Positions 1 through 7,730 of a stretch of 64,000 nt of DNA are shown here, piece by piece (position 1 is the stretch's first letter; each line of letters begins with the position of its first letter). The notes below the pieces were generated by a model. The model had not been told where the DNA came from, did not search any database, and worked only from the letters and a program-made list of their open reading frames with translations. The DNA comes from Streptomyces sp. CB01635 (GTDB lineage Bacteria > Actinomycetota > Actinomycetes > Streptomycetales > Streptomycetaceae). Both the position numbers and the translations under genes were made by a program. The stretch is from NCBI RefSeq assembly GCF_002803065.1, contig NZ_NNBL01000003.1, positions 1,385,461-1,449,460 of the forward strand. The letters run 5' to 3'.

Positions 1-319
1 TCGCAGCCGGACAGGGCGCCTGCCACACGGCAGTTCTGCCTTCGGCCAACTCCGGGAGCCCGCTTGCCGAGTTGGACCCAGCGGCATCGCATGCGAGGGC
101 GCGATCTCGGGAACCCGTCATTCCAGTACGCGGCCACGTCGTGCCGGATTCAGGCGCCGTGGCGGACTACCGACATCGTGACCACCGTTCGCCGCGCCGG
201 CCCCGGCGGAGCGAAGGTCTTCAAAGCGGTGATCGTCCGCTCCACTTCGCGTTCGTCGGATCTCCCGCCCCCGCCGCCGACGGGAACCGGCGACAGTCAC
301 AAAATTCGCCGGACAGGCC
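1..319. other. No recognisable gene at window start
   Basis: Open frames exist on both strands but none carries a recognisable domain or a clear ribosome binding site, and each is rich in Arg/Pro as expected of out-of-frame GC-rich DNA. The stretch lies downstream of the sigma factor gene that ends at 320. A gene ending left of the window cannot be excluded. Confidence 0.5.
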
Positions 320-1237
320 CTAGTCCTCCCGCGCCCACGGCCGCAGCTTCTCCGGGTTGCGGACCACCCAGATCCGGGTGACGCGCCCGTCGGAGACGTC
401 GAACGAGGCTACGGTCATGACGACGCCGGCACGCTGGGCCACCAGGCCCGGCACACCGTTGACCGACCGCTGCAGGAGTTCAAGACCTGGCGCCTTGTCG
501 GCAATGGCGACCATGTACTGGGCGATGCGCGCGCCGCCCTCGACCGGGCGCAGTACGGTGCCGACCATGCCGCCGCCGTCGGCGGTCATCACGGCCGCCG
601 GGTTGAGGAGGCCGACGAGGGCTGCGATGTCCTTGGTCTCCCATGCCTCTTTGACGTGCCTCACCACGTCGGCCTGGCCGGTCACCGTCACCGGAGCGCG
701 CGCGACGCTCACCCGTCGCCGGGCGGAGGCCGCCAGTTGCTTGCAGGCCGCAGGGGTCCGGCCGAGAACGCCGGCGATCTCGGCGAACGGGTACCGGAAG
801 ACGTCGTGCAGGACGAACGCCACTCGCTCGGCGGGCGTCATCGACTCCAGGACGACGAGGAAGGCCATGGCCACCGACTCGTCCAGGACGATCTGGTCGG
901 CGGGGTCTTCAGGGCCGGTGGGGTCGGCGCCACCCCCGCGGTCCCACTCGGTGCGGTCGGGCAGCGGCTCGGGCAGCCACGCGCCGACATAGCGTTCCCG
1001 ACGGGCCCGCGCCGAGCCGAGCAGGTCCAGGCAGATGCGGCCGGTCACCGTCGTCAGCCAGGCGCCGGGGGACAGGATCTCCTCCTGCCGGCTTCGTGTC
1101 AGCCCGTACCAGCGTGCGTAGGCATCCTGTACGGCGTCCTCGGCCTCGGTCACCGAACCGAGCAACCGGTAAGCGACATTGATCAGTTGGCGCCGCTCGC
1201 CGGCTACCTCATCGGTGCTGGTTCCTACAGTCCCCAT
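320..1237 (-). CDS. sigJ: ECF41-type sigma factor with C-terminal SnoaL-like domain (SigJ family)
   Basis: Predicted 305-residue extracytoplasmic-function sigma factor that directs RNA polymerase to a small regulon. Region 2 lies at about residues 11-85 (LINVAYRLLGSVTEAEDAVQ), followed by the WLPEPL motif typical of the ECF41 group. Region 4 lies at about 128-180 (MTPAERVAFVLHDVF, then a helix-turn-helix around EIAGVLGRTPAACKQ). The last ~115 residues form a SnoaL/NTF2-like domain that carries DGGG and ends with NPEKL. In ECF41 proteins this extension takes the place of a separate anti-sigma factor, and none is encoded nearby. The neighbour on the other strand is a small membrane protein, so the two may be co-regulated. 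Family assignment is firm; the signal sensed is unknown. Confidence 0.93.
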   Translation of the reverse strand: MGTVGTSTDEVAGERRQLINVAYRLLGSVTEAEDAVQDAYARWYGLTRSRQEEILSPGAWLTTVTGRICLDLLGSARARRERYVGAWLPEPLPDRTEWDRGGGADPTGPEDPADQIVLDESVAMAFLVVLESMTPAERVAFVLHDVFRYPFAEIAGVLGRTPAACKQLAASARRRVSVARAPVTVTGQADVVRHVKEAWETKDIAALVGLLNPAAVMTADGGGMVGTVLRPVEGGARIAQYMVAIADKAPGLELLQRSVNGVPGLVAQRAGVVMTVASFDVSDGRVTRIWVVRNPEKLRPWARED

Positions 1238-1313
1238 GCTTCCGGCCGCCCCCTCGCCTTACCTTTCGCAGCCCTGTGTCGTCGGGCTGGTGAGACCTTA
1301 TCGATCTACTGCC

Positions 1314-1339
1314 CACGGGCGGACAAGGGGACTGTGACA
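1314..1339 (-). promoter_or_regulatory. Possible ECF41-type promoter of the sigma factor gene
   Basis: On the minus strand TGTCACA (1339 to 1333) is followed after 15 bases by CGTG (1317 to 1314). The published ECF41 promoter pattern is TGTCACA and CGTC with a spacing of about 16. The -35 match is exact; the -10 has one mismatch and the spacing is one base short. It would give a leader of about 70 bases before the start at 1237. The TGTCACA overlaps the ATG of the divergent gene. Confidence 0.3.
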
Positions 1340-1719
1340 TGGCCACTCAGGTGACGGCGACAGCGACCGCGACAGCACAGCGCAGCTCCTCGTTCCTGCA
1401 GATCGCGATCGCGCTGCAGACCCTGACCATCTTTCTTCAGGCGGTCTCCGCCGGACTGCTGCTGACCTCGTCCTACGGAGAGACGCTCCACAGCATCGGA
1501 GCCCGCGTGATGTACGGGGCGTCGATGCTGTACGTGCTCGCGGCGGTGCTGACGTGGAAGCGGGGCGGCGGCTCGCTCCGGCCCGTCTGGCATGCGTCAG
1601 GTTTCCTCGTACTCGCCTCGATCCAGGTCGTGCTCGGCATCGCACACGTCCCGTCGGTCCATCTCCCCCTGGGGGTCTTGATGTTCGGTCTGAGTGTGCT
1701 GGCGCTGGCCCGGCGCTGA
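1339..1719 (+). CDS. Small four-helix membrane protein of unknown function
   Basis: A 126-residue protein with four predicted membrane helices: about 22-44 (LQIAIALQTLTIFLQAVSAG), 52-73, 85-103 and 107-124. The loops are short and the C-terminus is positively charged. The ATG at 1339 follows AAGGGGA. No catalytic or binding motif is visible. It is transcribed away from the ECF41 sigma gene across a gap of about 100 bases, so it may belong to that regulon. Similar short hydrophobic proteins are common and uncharacterised in actinomycetes. Confidence 0.75.
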   Translation: MATQVTATATATAQRSSSFLQIAIALQTLTIFLQAVSAGLLLTSSYGETLHSIGARVMYGASMLYVLAAVLTWKRGGGSLRPVWHASGFLVLASIQVVLGIAHVPSVHLPLGVLMFGLSVLALARR

Positions 1720-2005
1720 GGTCCGATACGGTCCCCGCCCGGATCAACCAGGCGTCTTCTTGCACAGCGCCTGATCGTTGGCCTGGGTGTGCCGTTGGCC
1801 GATGCCCAGTGGGCACGGTCGAGCTGCTGCTTCACCCCGTGGTCGACTCCTCTGGATCATCGCCGCCCGCGCGGCACAGGCCGAAGAGTGGCGACCACCG
1901 CTGAGGAGGTGATCGCCACATTGGTCGACATGACAGTCAGTACTGGAGTCCGCGCGATCCGGCGCGATTTCGGCGCTGAAGTCCGGGCATACCGCGCGGC
2001 GCCCC

Positions 2006-2596
2006 CTAATTGCGGGGTAGCGCGTCGGCTCGAACCAGGGACCGTGCCAGGGCAGTGCTCTCCGAAAGGGTGTCGAGCGGGAGCGGCTGCGTGGCGAGAG
2101 CGCCCTCGTGCAGCACGAGGAGCTGGGTGGCGAGGGCGGCGGGGCCCGTGCAGCCCGCCGCCGTGGCGAGTTCCGTGAACAGGTTCAGTAGCCAGAGCTT
2201 CTGGTTCGCGGCGATGCGGTGCGCGGGATGCGTCGGGTCCGGGAGCTCGGCCAGCGCGTTGATGAATGCGCATCCGCGGGTGTTGGCCTCGCTCCAGGTC
2301 CGCAGTGCGTCGAAGGGGGCGGTGACGGCCTCGACGGGGCCGTCACAGGCGTCAACGGTGGCGCGGACAAGTGACCGCCAGCGCTGGTCACGTTCCGAGA
2401 GGTAGGTCGCCACGAGGCGGTCTTTCGAGCCGAACTGGTTGTACAGGGTCCGCTTGGTTACGCCTGAGTGTTCAGCGATCAGATCCACGCCGACCGTTGT
2501 GATCCCACGGTTGTAGAACAGCTCCTCGGCAGCCGTCACGATGAGGCGACCGGCCGGTGTCATGGGCTGCGCTTCCCGCATCGGGCGCCCCTTCAC
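2006..2596 (-). CDS. TetR family transcriptional regulator
   Basis: A 196-residue one-component repressor. The N-terminal helix-turn-helix is at about residues 17-62 (AAEELFYNRGITTVGVDLIA, then SGVTKRTLYNQFGSKDRLV, a classic TetR recognition-helix pattern). The C-terminal ligand domain resembles the TetR_C group often found next to quinone oxidoreductases and efflux pumps. The longest frame begins with GTG at 2596; ATG codons at 2581 and 2563 are alternatives and would move operator-like repeats fully outside the coding region. The gene diverges from the oxidoreductase at 2656, which it probably represses. Confidence 0.9.
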   Translation of the reverse strand: MKGRPMREAQPMTPAGRLIVTAAEELFYNRGITTVGVDLIAEHSGVTKRTLYNQFGSKDRLVATYLSERDQRWRSLVRATVDACDGPVEAVTAPFDALRTWSEANTRGCAFINALAELPDPTHPAHRIAANQKLWLLNLFTELATAAGCTGPAALATQLLVLHEGALATQPLPLDTLSESTALARSLVRADALPRN

Positions 2597-2597
2597 T

Positions 2598-2640
2598 GAT
2601 CGGTGTACCGTGGTTGAAGTTCACAGATCAGTATACCTGT
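2598..2640. promoter_or_regulatory. Probable TetR operators in divergent promoter
   Basis: GATCRGTRTACC occurs twice as a direct repeat, at 2598-2609 and 2626-2637, 28 bases apart. The second copy lies in the near-palindrome ACAGATCAGTATACCTGT (2623-2640), with arms matching at five of six outer positions. The location between a TetR gene and its divergent neighbour fits autoregulation plus control of the oxidoreductase. Confidence 0.5.
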
Positions 2641-2655
2641 GGGGGTGTCAAGGCG

Positions 2656-3744
2656 ATGAGTGTGCCCGAGACCATGCGCGCGGTGCGGATCGCGGAGCAC
2701 GGAGGTCCGGAGGTTCTTGATCTCACGGAGGTGGCAGTGCCAACTCCGCAGGCAGGAGAGGTGCTGGTCCAGGTCCGCGCGGTAGCGCTGAACAACACCG
2801 ACTTGTGGACCCGGGACGGTGCCTACGGAATCCCGGGAGACCCGAAGGCGCTGTCGGGGTGGCGGGGCCCGATCGACTTCCCGCGCATCCAGGGCGCCGA
2901 CGTAGCCGGCCGGGTCGTGGCAGTCGGCGCCGACGTGGACGAGAGCCTCGTCGGTCGCCGAGTGGTCGTCGATCCGGCGATCTACGACTCCGAAGGGCCG
3001 GATGCGAACCCGGTGGGCCTGATGGGGAGTGAACGCGACGGCGGATACGCCGAGTACGTGACTGCGCAGGAAGAGCGCGTACATGATGTGACGGTATCCC
3101 CGCTTACGGACGATCAGCTCGCGGCGTTGCCCACCGCATACGGCACGGCACTCGGCATGATCGAGCGGGGCGGGCTGCAGGACGGAGAGACAGCCCTGGT
3201 CTCGGGAGCGTCCGGCGGTGTCGGCCTGGCGCTGGTGCAGATCGCCCGTGCGCGCGGTGCGAGGGTGATCGCCATCAGCAGCGGATCCAAGATCGATTCG
3301 GTGCGAGAGGCGGGCGCACACGAAGTCATCGACCGCGCACGGGACATCGCCGAGCAGATCCGCGCCGCCGCCCCGGAAGGCATCGACGTCGCACTCGACG
3401 TCGTCGCCGGGGACCTGGTGAGCGAGGGACTGCCGCTGTTGCGCGAAGGTGGCCGGTGGGTCGTCGCCGGGGCACTCGGCGGGTACGACGTGGCGTTTGA
3501 TGTGCGCCGTCTCTACCTGCACAACGCGCAGGTGATCGGCTCCACGATGCATACGCCCACGCATTTCGACCTCCTCATGGACCTGGCTCGGCAGGCCAAG
3601 ATCCGGCCCATCATCGCCGCGACGTTCCGACTGGACCAGGCCGCTCAGGCGCAGGAAGAACTCGCCCTCAGGGGGCACGTGGGAAAGATCGTCATGCATC
3701 CCTGGGGGATGCAGCCCGGGCAACTTCCGGGTGGCGCCGCCTGA
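2656..3744 (+). CDS. Zinc-independent medium-chain alcohol dehydrogenase / NADPH:quinone oxidoreductase family
   Basis: A 362-residue medium-chain dehydrogenase. The GroES-like N-terminal half contains the NNTDLWTRDGAY and IQGADVAGRVVAVG motifs. The Rossmann half has SGASGGVGLALVQIARARGA at about residues 180-200 as NAD(P)-binding loop. The structural and catalytic zinc ligands of true alcohol dehydrogenases are not seen, so quinone or enone reduction is likely. ATG 2656 is chosen because the longer frame would run through the operator and upstream promoter. It is divergent from the TetR gene and probably induced by the ligand of that repressor, perhaps an electrophile or quinone. The substrate is not deducible. 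Confidence 0.9.
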   Translation: MSVPETMRAVRIAEHGGPEVLDLTEVAVPTPQAGEVLVQVRAVALNNTDLWTRDGAYGIPGDPKALSGWRGPIDFPRIQGADVAGRVVAVGADVDESLVGRRVVVDPAIYDSEGPDANPVGLMGSERDGGYAEYVTAQEERVHDVTVSPLTDDQLAALPTAYGTALGMIERGGLQDGETALVSGASGGVGLALVQIARARGARVIAISSGSKIDSVREAGAHEVIDRARDIAEQIRAAAPEGIDVALDVVAGDLVSEGLPLLREGGRWVVAGALGGYDVAFDVRRLYLHNAQVIGSTMHTPTHFDLLMDLARQAKIRPIIAATFRLDQAAQAQEELALRGHVGKIVMHPWGMQPGQLPGGAA

Positions 3745-3886
3745 GGGCTGGAACCCGACCTGGGTAGCCCCGTGAACGCGTGTCCGGAAGATAGGTCACG
3801 TGCTGGCTACACCCAGGCCGACAGCATGAGCGATGAGGCTCGCGCCGCCGGCGAATTCTGGGACCTTTGCATTCTTCCGGCCGCGG

Positions 3887-4264
3887 TCATGCTGCCGTTG
3901 AAGCCTTCCTCGCGGCGTCGAACGGCGTCCGGTCGAAGATGATCCGCAGGTGGGTGATCGTGCCGTCCTGGACAGTCAGGCACTCGGCGGCCGGTGCGCT
4001 GGCGACCGGTTCGGTACTGGTGTCGTACATCAGCAGCGCGGTCGTCTCATCACCGAAGGAGGCGATCAGATCCGAGCCGGTGAGGATCTGAACGAACGGT
4101 CCCATAAAGCCCCGGAAGGCTTCCGCGCCTTCCAGGCGTCCGGCCGGTGCCTGGCAGACGATGTCCTCGGCGATGTAAGTCATGGCCTGCTCGAAGTCGC
4201 CTCCGGTCCAGGCCCGGTGGTAGGCGAGCGCGGTCTGAAGGGCCGGGCTGGGCGTCTGGGGCAT
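3887..4264 (-). CDS. NTF2-like / SnoaL-like domain protein
   Basis: A 125-residue single-domain protein of the SnoaL/NTF2 fold: helix LQTALAYHRAWTGGDFEQAM, then DIVCQAPAGRLEGAEAF, then strands ending in HLRIIFDRTPF. Such proteins are small cone-shaped dimers, some enzymes (cyclases, isomerases) and some ligand binders. The ATG at 4264 is preferred because GAAGGAA stands at the right distance; an ATG at 4282 is also in frame. It lies directly downstream of the broken YjbR-like gene on the same strand, so they probably formed an operon. Confidence 0.82.
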   Translation of the reverse strand: MPQTPSPALQTALAYHRAWTGGDFEQAMTYIAEDIVCQAPAGRLEGAEAFRGFMGPFVQILTGSDLIASFGDETTALLMYDTSTEPVASAPAAECLTVQDGTITHLRIIFDRTPFDAARKASTAA

Positions 4265-4297
4265 CAGCGGAATTCCTTCCATGTCGTCCGGCGGTGG

Positions 4298-4618
4298 TCA
4301 CCGGGTGGCGAGCCCGGTCGCGAACTCCCGTGCTTCCGCCAGGTAGGCAAGGCACAGCTCGGCATCGGCCGGGGGTGAGGCGGACCCACTGCCGCATCGG
4401 CCGCCCCGGGCGGGGCTCGCACGGCCGACCGGCGCCGGCGTCGATCAGCTCGTCGACCCGCCCGGCGGGCAGCTTGACCACAAGGTCGCTACCGGTGGCG
4501 AAGGCATACAACGCGCCTGAGGTCTTCTGGCCGGGCGAGTGCAGCATGCGGCCTCGTTCGTCACCGGGTGCTCATCGAGCAGCGTCCGGCCGGCATCTTC
4601 GAAGGCGGCCGCGTCCAT
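4298..4618 (-). pseudogene. YjbR/MmcQ-like DNA-binding-fold gene with two frameshifts
   Basis: The minus strand reads MDAAAFEDAGRTLLDEHP in one frame from 4618. It continues after about 4550 in a second frame (ALYAFATGSDLVVKLPAGRV, then a PCEPRPGRPMRQWVRL segment) and after about 4390 in a third frame (ADAELCLAYLAEAREF, ending at TGA 4298-4300). Joined, the three pieces give a protein of about 106 residues resembling the TfoX/YjbR-like family of actinomycetes. The second break falls in a run of five C, a usual slippage or sequencing-error site. It is either a recent pseudogene or two sequencing errors. The downstream NTF2-like gene on the same strand is intact. Confidence 0.65.
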
Positions 4619-4955
4619 GGCTCTCCTGCCCGGCTGGTTCGGAGACCCGCCGCGCCGGACGAAGTGGCCCACGCGGACGTCCTCCTCCAAGCCTGCCGTG
4701 CAGGTCATGGCCCCGCCATCCGGCACCACGCACACACTCACCCCGTACCGCTCCGGGTATCAAGTCATTCGACAGGGGCTGTTCCCAATCCTGCCGATGA
4801 TCATGAATAGTGTCCTCGTCCATCCCCGCGCGCAGAGAGAAACGTGGTTCCTCCGGGCCGGCGGAACCGACCGGTGCCACAAACGCCGTCGAAACTTCAA
4901 CCGGAACAACCGCATCCCCGAGGCGGGCGGCCGTCAGGGATCAGGAAGAGGTGCC

Positions 4956-5294
4956 ATGAAACAGGAACTCGAGTTCTTTGCGGGAGACGCTGCGCCGTGG
5001 CGGGAAGCCGCGCAGCCGGGCACTGAGGAGAAGGTGCTGTCGCGGGATCCGGATGACCCCGCTGTGCTGACCCGGCTCGTGCGCTGGCTGCCTGGTCTGG
5101 ACACCAGTGCCGCCGGAGTGATCACCCACGACTATGTCGAGGAGGTGTACCTGCTGGAAGGCGAGCTGGTCGACCTCACACTCGGGCAGACGTTCGGGCC
5201 AGGCCACTACGCGAGTCGCCGGCCCGGCATGCGCCACGGCCCCTATCGCACTCCGGCCGGCTGCACCATGCTCGAAATCCGTTACCGCGCCTGA
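4956..5294 (+). CDS. Cupin-domain protein (ChrR-like cupin)
   Basis: A 112-residue single cupin beta-barrel. The metal-binding region is visible as HDYVEEVYLLEGELVDL at about residues 58-74 and PGHYASRRPGMRHGPYRT at about 83-99, similar to the anti-sigma ChrR-type cupins. ATG 4956 follows AAGAGGTGCC. It lacks an N-terminal zinc anti-sigma domain, so a regulatory role is not implied; it may bind or modify a small acid. It stands alone between the YjbR-like remnant and the RpiR gene. Confidence 0.82.
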   Translation: MKQELEFFAGDAAPWREAAQPGTEEKVLSRDPDDPAVLTRLVRWLPGLDTSAAGVITHDYVEEVYLLEGELVDLTLGQTFGPGHYASRRPGMRHGPYRTPAGCTMLEIRYRA

Positions 5295-5504
5295 TCTGCG
5301 ACCGGGATGAGGGCGCTGCGGTCGAACGACCCGCCCTGCGTTGCCGCGTACGCGACGGGGGCATTGGTGCCCGCCAGTTCGGAAGGGCCATCTTCGTCAG
5401 CGGGGCCAGAGGCGGCGAGTGGGCGCCGCGTCCGACTTGCTCGTCGGTGCCCGAACCAACGCAGGCCTCGAGCCACCGGGAGGTCCCGGGCCGTTCCCCG
5501 TCGG

Positions 5505-6404
5505 TCAGCCCCGCCGTTTCGGTCGCAGCAGTTGTTCCCGAAGTGCCGTGAGCTGGTGGGAGGAGTCCACCGCGCGGGACTCGTCGAGCGTGGCGAGTGC
5601 GAGCAGGAGTGCGTCGGCGACGAGGAGGCCGGTCAGCGACTCCGCCGTGATGCCGGTCGGGGTGTGCGGCGCGGTCAGGACCGCCTCGACCTGGTCCTCG
5701 TAAGCCTCGCCCAGTTCGTCCGTGACCAGGACGACCTTGGCGCCGACCGCGCGGGCCCGGTCCATCATCACGGTGAGTTCGACGAGTTGGCGGCCGGGCT
5801 GGAAGATGACCACCGCGTCGCCCTGCCCGAGGGCGAGGAGCTGGTCGGCGAGCGCGAAGCCGGTCTCGGAGACGAATCGGGCCCGGTGGCCGATGCGGCC
5901 GAGTGCGAGGGCCAGGTGGCGGGCGCCCGGTTCCGAGGCGGCGATTCCGTAGCAGAACACTTCGTGGGCTTCGGCGAGTGCGGCCACGGCGCGCTTGAGG
6001 GCGTCCGGTTCGGTGAGGCGCTGGGTGTGGTCGATGCGCTCGCGGGCCTCGTCGAAGACATCGGTCCAGATGGACGCGAGGTCCCGGCCCACGTGCGCGA
6101 TGCGCTGCTTGAGGCGGACCTCGGGGGCGACGGCTGAGGTGAAGTCGCTGGCCAGTTCGCGCTTGAGGGCGGGCAGGCCCGCGTAGCCGAGGCGCTGGAG
6201 TGCCCGGACGACGGTGGCGTTACTGGTGGAGCTCGCCGTGCCCAGCTCCTGCGCGCTGGCGAAGAGCAGCTGTTCTACGGGCGCGCTGGCCAGGTGCTGG
6301 GCCACGGCCCGCTCGGATGTGGACAGTTCGTCCCATTGGTCGCGAATCGCTGCCCGGAGCCGCGTCGCGCCGGTCCCGTCCTCTGAAATTTCCATTACAA
6401 CCAT
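5505..6404 (-). CDS. RpiR/MurR family transcriptional regulator with SIS domain
   Basis: A 299-residue regulator. The N-terminal helix-turn-helix (about 15-90: LSTSERAVAQHLASAPVEQL, then TASSTSNATVVRALQRLGYA) is the HTH_6 domain. The C-terminal SIS phosphosugar-binding domain (about 125-270) contains VFCYGIAASEPGARHLALAL, DAVVIFQPGRQLVELTVMMD and KVVLVTDELG. RpiR proteins usually sense phosphosugars or amino-sugar derivatives. ATG 6404 and 6395 are both possible; the 45 residues before them in the longer frame look non-coding. It is divergent from the C45/ABC operon and almost certainly controls it. The neighbouring gene content argues for an unusual effector. Confidence 0.9.
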   Translation of the reverse strand: MVVMEISEDGTGATRLRAAIRDQWDELSTSERAVAQHLASAPVEQLLFASAQELGTASSTSNATVVRALQRLGYAGLPALKRELASDFTSAVAPEVRLKQRIAHVGRDLASIWTDVFDEARERIDHTQRLTEPDALKRAVAALAEAHEVFCYGIAASEPGARHLALALGRIGHRARFVSETGFALADQLLALGQGDAVVIFQPGRQLVELTVMMDRARAVGAKVVLVTDELGEAYEDQVEAVLTAPHTPTGITAESLTGLLVADALLLALATLDESRAVDSSHQLTALREQLLRPKRRG

Positions 6405-6479
6405 TGACTTCCGTGTGGTCGACGTTACTGTCCTGGGCAGAACGTTCCAAGTGGAGCTCTTTCTGAAATTGACGTTACA
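6384..6479. promoter_or_regulatory. Twin RpiR operator-like motifs
   Basis: TGAAATTTCCATTACA (6384-6399) and TGAAATTGACGTTACA (6464-6479) match at 13 of 16 positions, giving TGAAATTNNCNTTACA, and are exactly 80 bases apart. RpiR/MurR operators often have TGAAA/TTTCA-like arms. One copy overlaps the regulator's start codons and the other lies about 55 bases before the C45 gene, which suits a loop repressing both genes. GACGTTACNG also recurs at 6421 and 6471. Confidence 0.5.
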
Positions 6480-6532
6480 GGATCCTGCGATCCTCCGCCG
6501 TCGTTCGGGAGAGCTCCGTCGCGAGGAGAACA

Positions 6533-7717
6533 ATGACACCCCGTCCCACGGAAACCGCCCCCACCCGGGTCCTTCCGGTCATCGAGATCTCCGGCAGCCC
6601 GCTCGACCGGGGCCGGCAGTACGGCGAGGCCGTGCGGCCCCAACTGCACGCCGCCCTCGGCTACTACGAGGAGGCCTTCGGCCAGTCCGCCGGACTGACC
6701 TGGGACCGCGTCACCGCCCGCGCCGCCCGCTGGCTGGACCCCGTACGCGACTACGCACCCCACCTCGTCGACGAGATGCGGGGCATCGCGGACGGCGCGG
6801 GAGTCGACCTGCTCGACGTCCTCGCCCTGAACGCGCGGGGCGAGGTCATCTACGACAAGTCCTTCGCGCAGATGGAGGCCGACGGCAGGACACCCGAGGA
6901 GGAGCCCGCCGAGGGCTGCACCTCCTTCGCCGCCTACGGAGAGGCCAGCGGCGACGGGCACGTCTACGCCGGGCAGAACTGGGACTGGCGCGCCGGGGTC
7001 GCGGACACCGTCGTCATGATCCGGATCGTCCAGCCCCCCAAGCCGACCCTGATCATGCAGGTCGAGGCCGGCCAGATCGGCCGCCAGGGCGCCAACTCCG
7101 CCGGGATCGCCTTCAACGCCAACGGGCTCGGCGGCCGCTTCGACGACGCGATCGGCCTGCCCCAGACCGTCGTGCGCCGCAGCGTCCTGGACCAGAGCAA
7201 CATCACCGACGCCCTCGACGTGCTCTGCCGCACCCGCGCCCACATCGCCAGCAACGCCCTGCTGACCTGCCGCGAGGGCTTCGCCATCGACCTGGAGACC
7301 ACACCCGCGGGACACGGCTGGATGTATCCGACCGACGGCCTGCTGGTGCACGGCAACCACTACCAGGCAGGCGTCCCCGCCCAGTTGGCCGCAGCCGGCT
7401 ACCGGCCCATGTCCTCCGACTCCTTGGTCCGCGTGCCGCGCGCCGAGCAGGGGCTCAGGGCGTTGCGCGGCTCCACGGGGCCCGACGAATCCCGCAAGAT
7501 CATCCGCCACGCCATGTCGGATCACCTCGGTCTCCCCGAGTCCCTGTGCACCCATCCGGACCCCCGGCAGCCGGCCGTCAAGCACTGGACGACGCTCGTC
7601 TCCTCCCTGGCCGACCTGACCACCGGCGACTACCACGTGACCGCCGGAACGCCCTGCGACCGCGAGTACCAGCACCTCCCCTGGAACCTCTACGACGGCC
7701 CGTACGGCCAGAACTGA
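6533..7717 (+). CDS. C45-family autoproteolytic acyltransferase/hydrolase (Ntn-hydrolase)
   Basis: A 394-residue protein of the acyl-CoA:6-APA acyltransferase-like (MEROPS C45) group. Self-cleavage before a Cys makes that Cys both N-terminus and nucleophile of the beta subunit. The site is visible as EGCTSFAAYG with Cys129, followed by the family motif GHVYAGQNWDWRAG (about 141-154) and GANSAGIAFNANGLGG. The alpha part (1-128) has the usual RGRQYGEA and DEMRGIADGAG segments. No signal peptide is seen, so it acts in the cytosol. It is the first gene of an operon with a complete Dpp-type importer (14-base gap to the lipoprotein gene), implying that it cleaves an amide bond of the imported compound. 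Family is firm; substrate unknown. Confidence 0.88.
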   Translation: MTPRPTETAPTRVLPVIEISGSPLDRGRQYGEAVRPQLHAALGYYEEAFGQSAGLTWDRVTARAARWLDPVRDYAPHLVDEMRGIADGAGVDLLDVLALNARGEVIYDKSFAQMEADGRTPEEEPAEGCTSFAAYGEASGDGHVYAGQNWDWRAGVADTVVMIRIVQPPKPTLIMQVEAGQIGRQGANSAGIAFNANGLGGRFDDAIGLPQTVVRRSVLDQSNITDALDVLCRTRAHIASNALLTCREGFAIDLETTPAGHGWMYPTDGLLVHGNHYQAGVPAQLAAAGYRPMSSDSLVRVPRAEQGLRALRGSTGPDESRKIIRHAMSDHLGLPESLCTHPDPRQPAVKHWTTLVSSLADLTTGDYHVTAGTPCDREYQHLPWNLYDGPYGQN

Positions 7718-7730
7718 CAGGAAAACAGCG

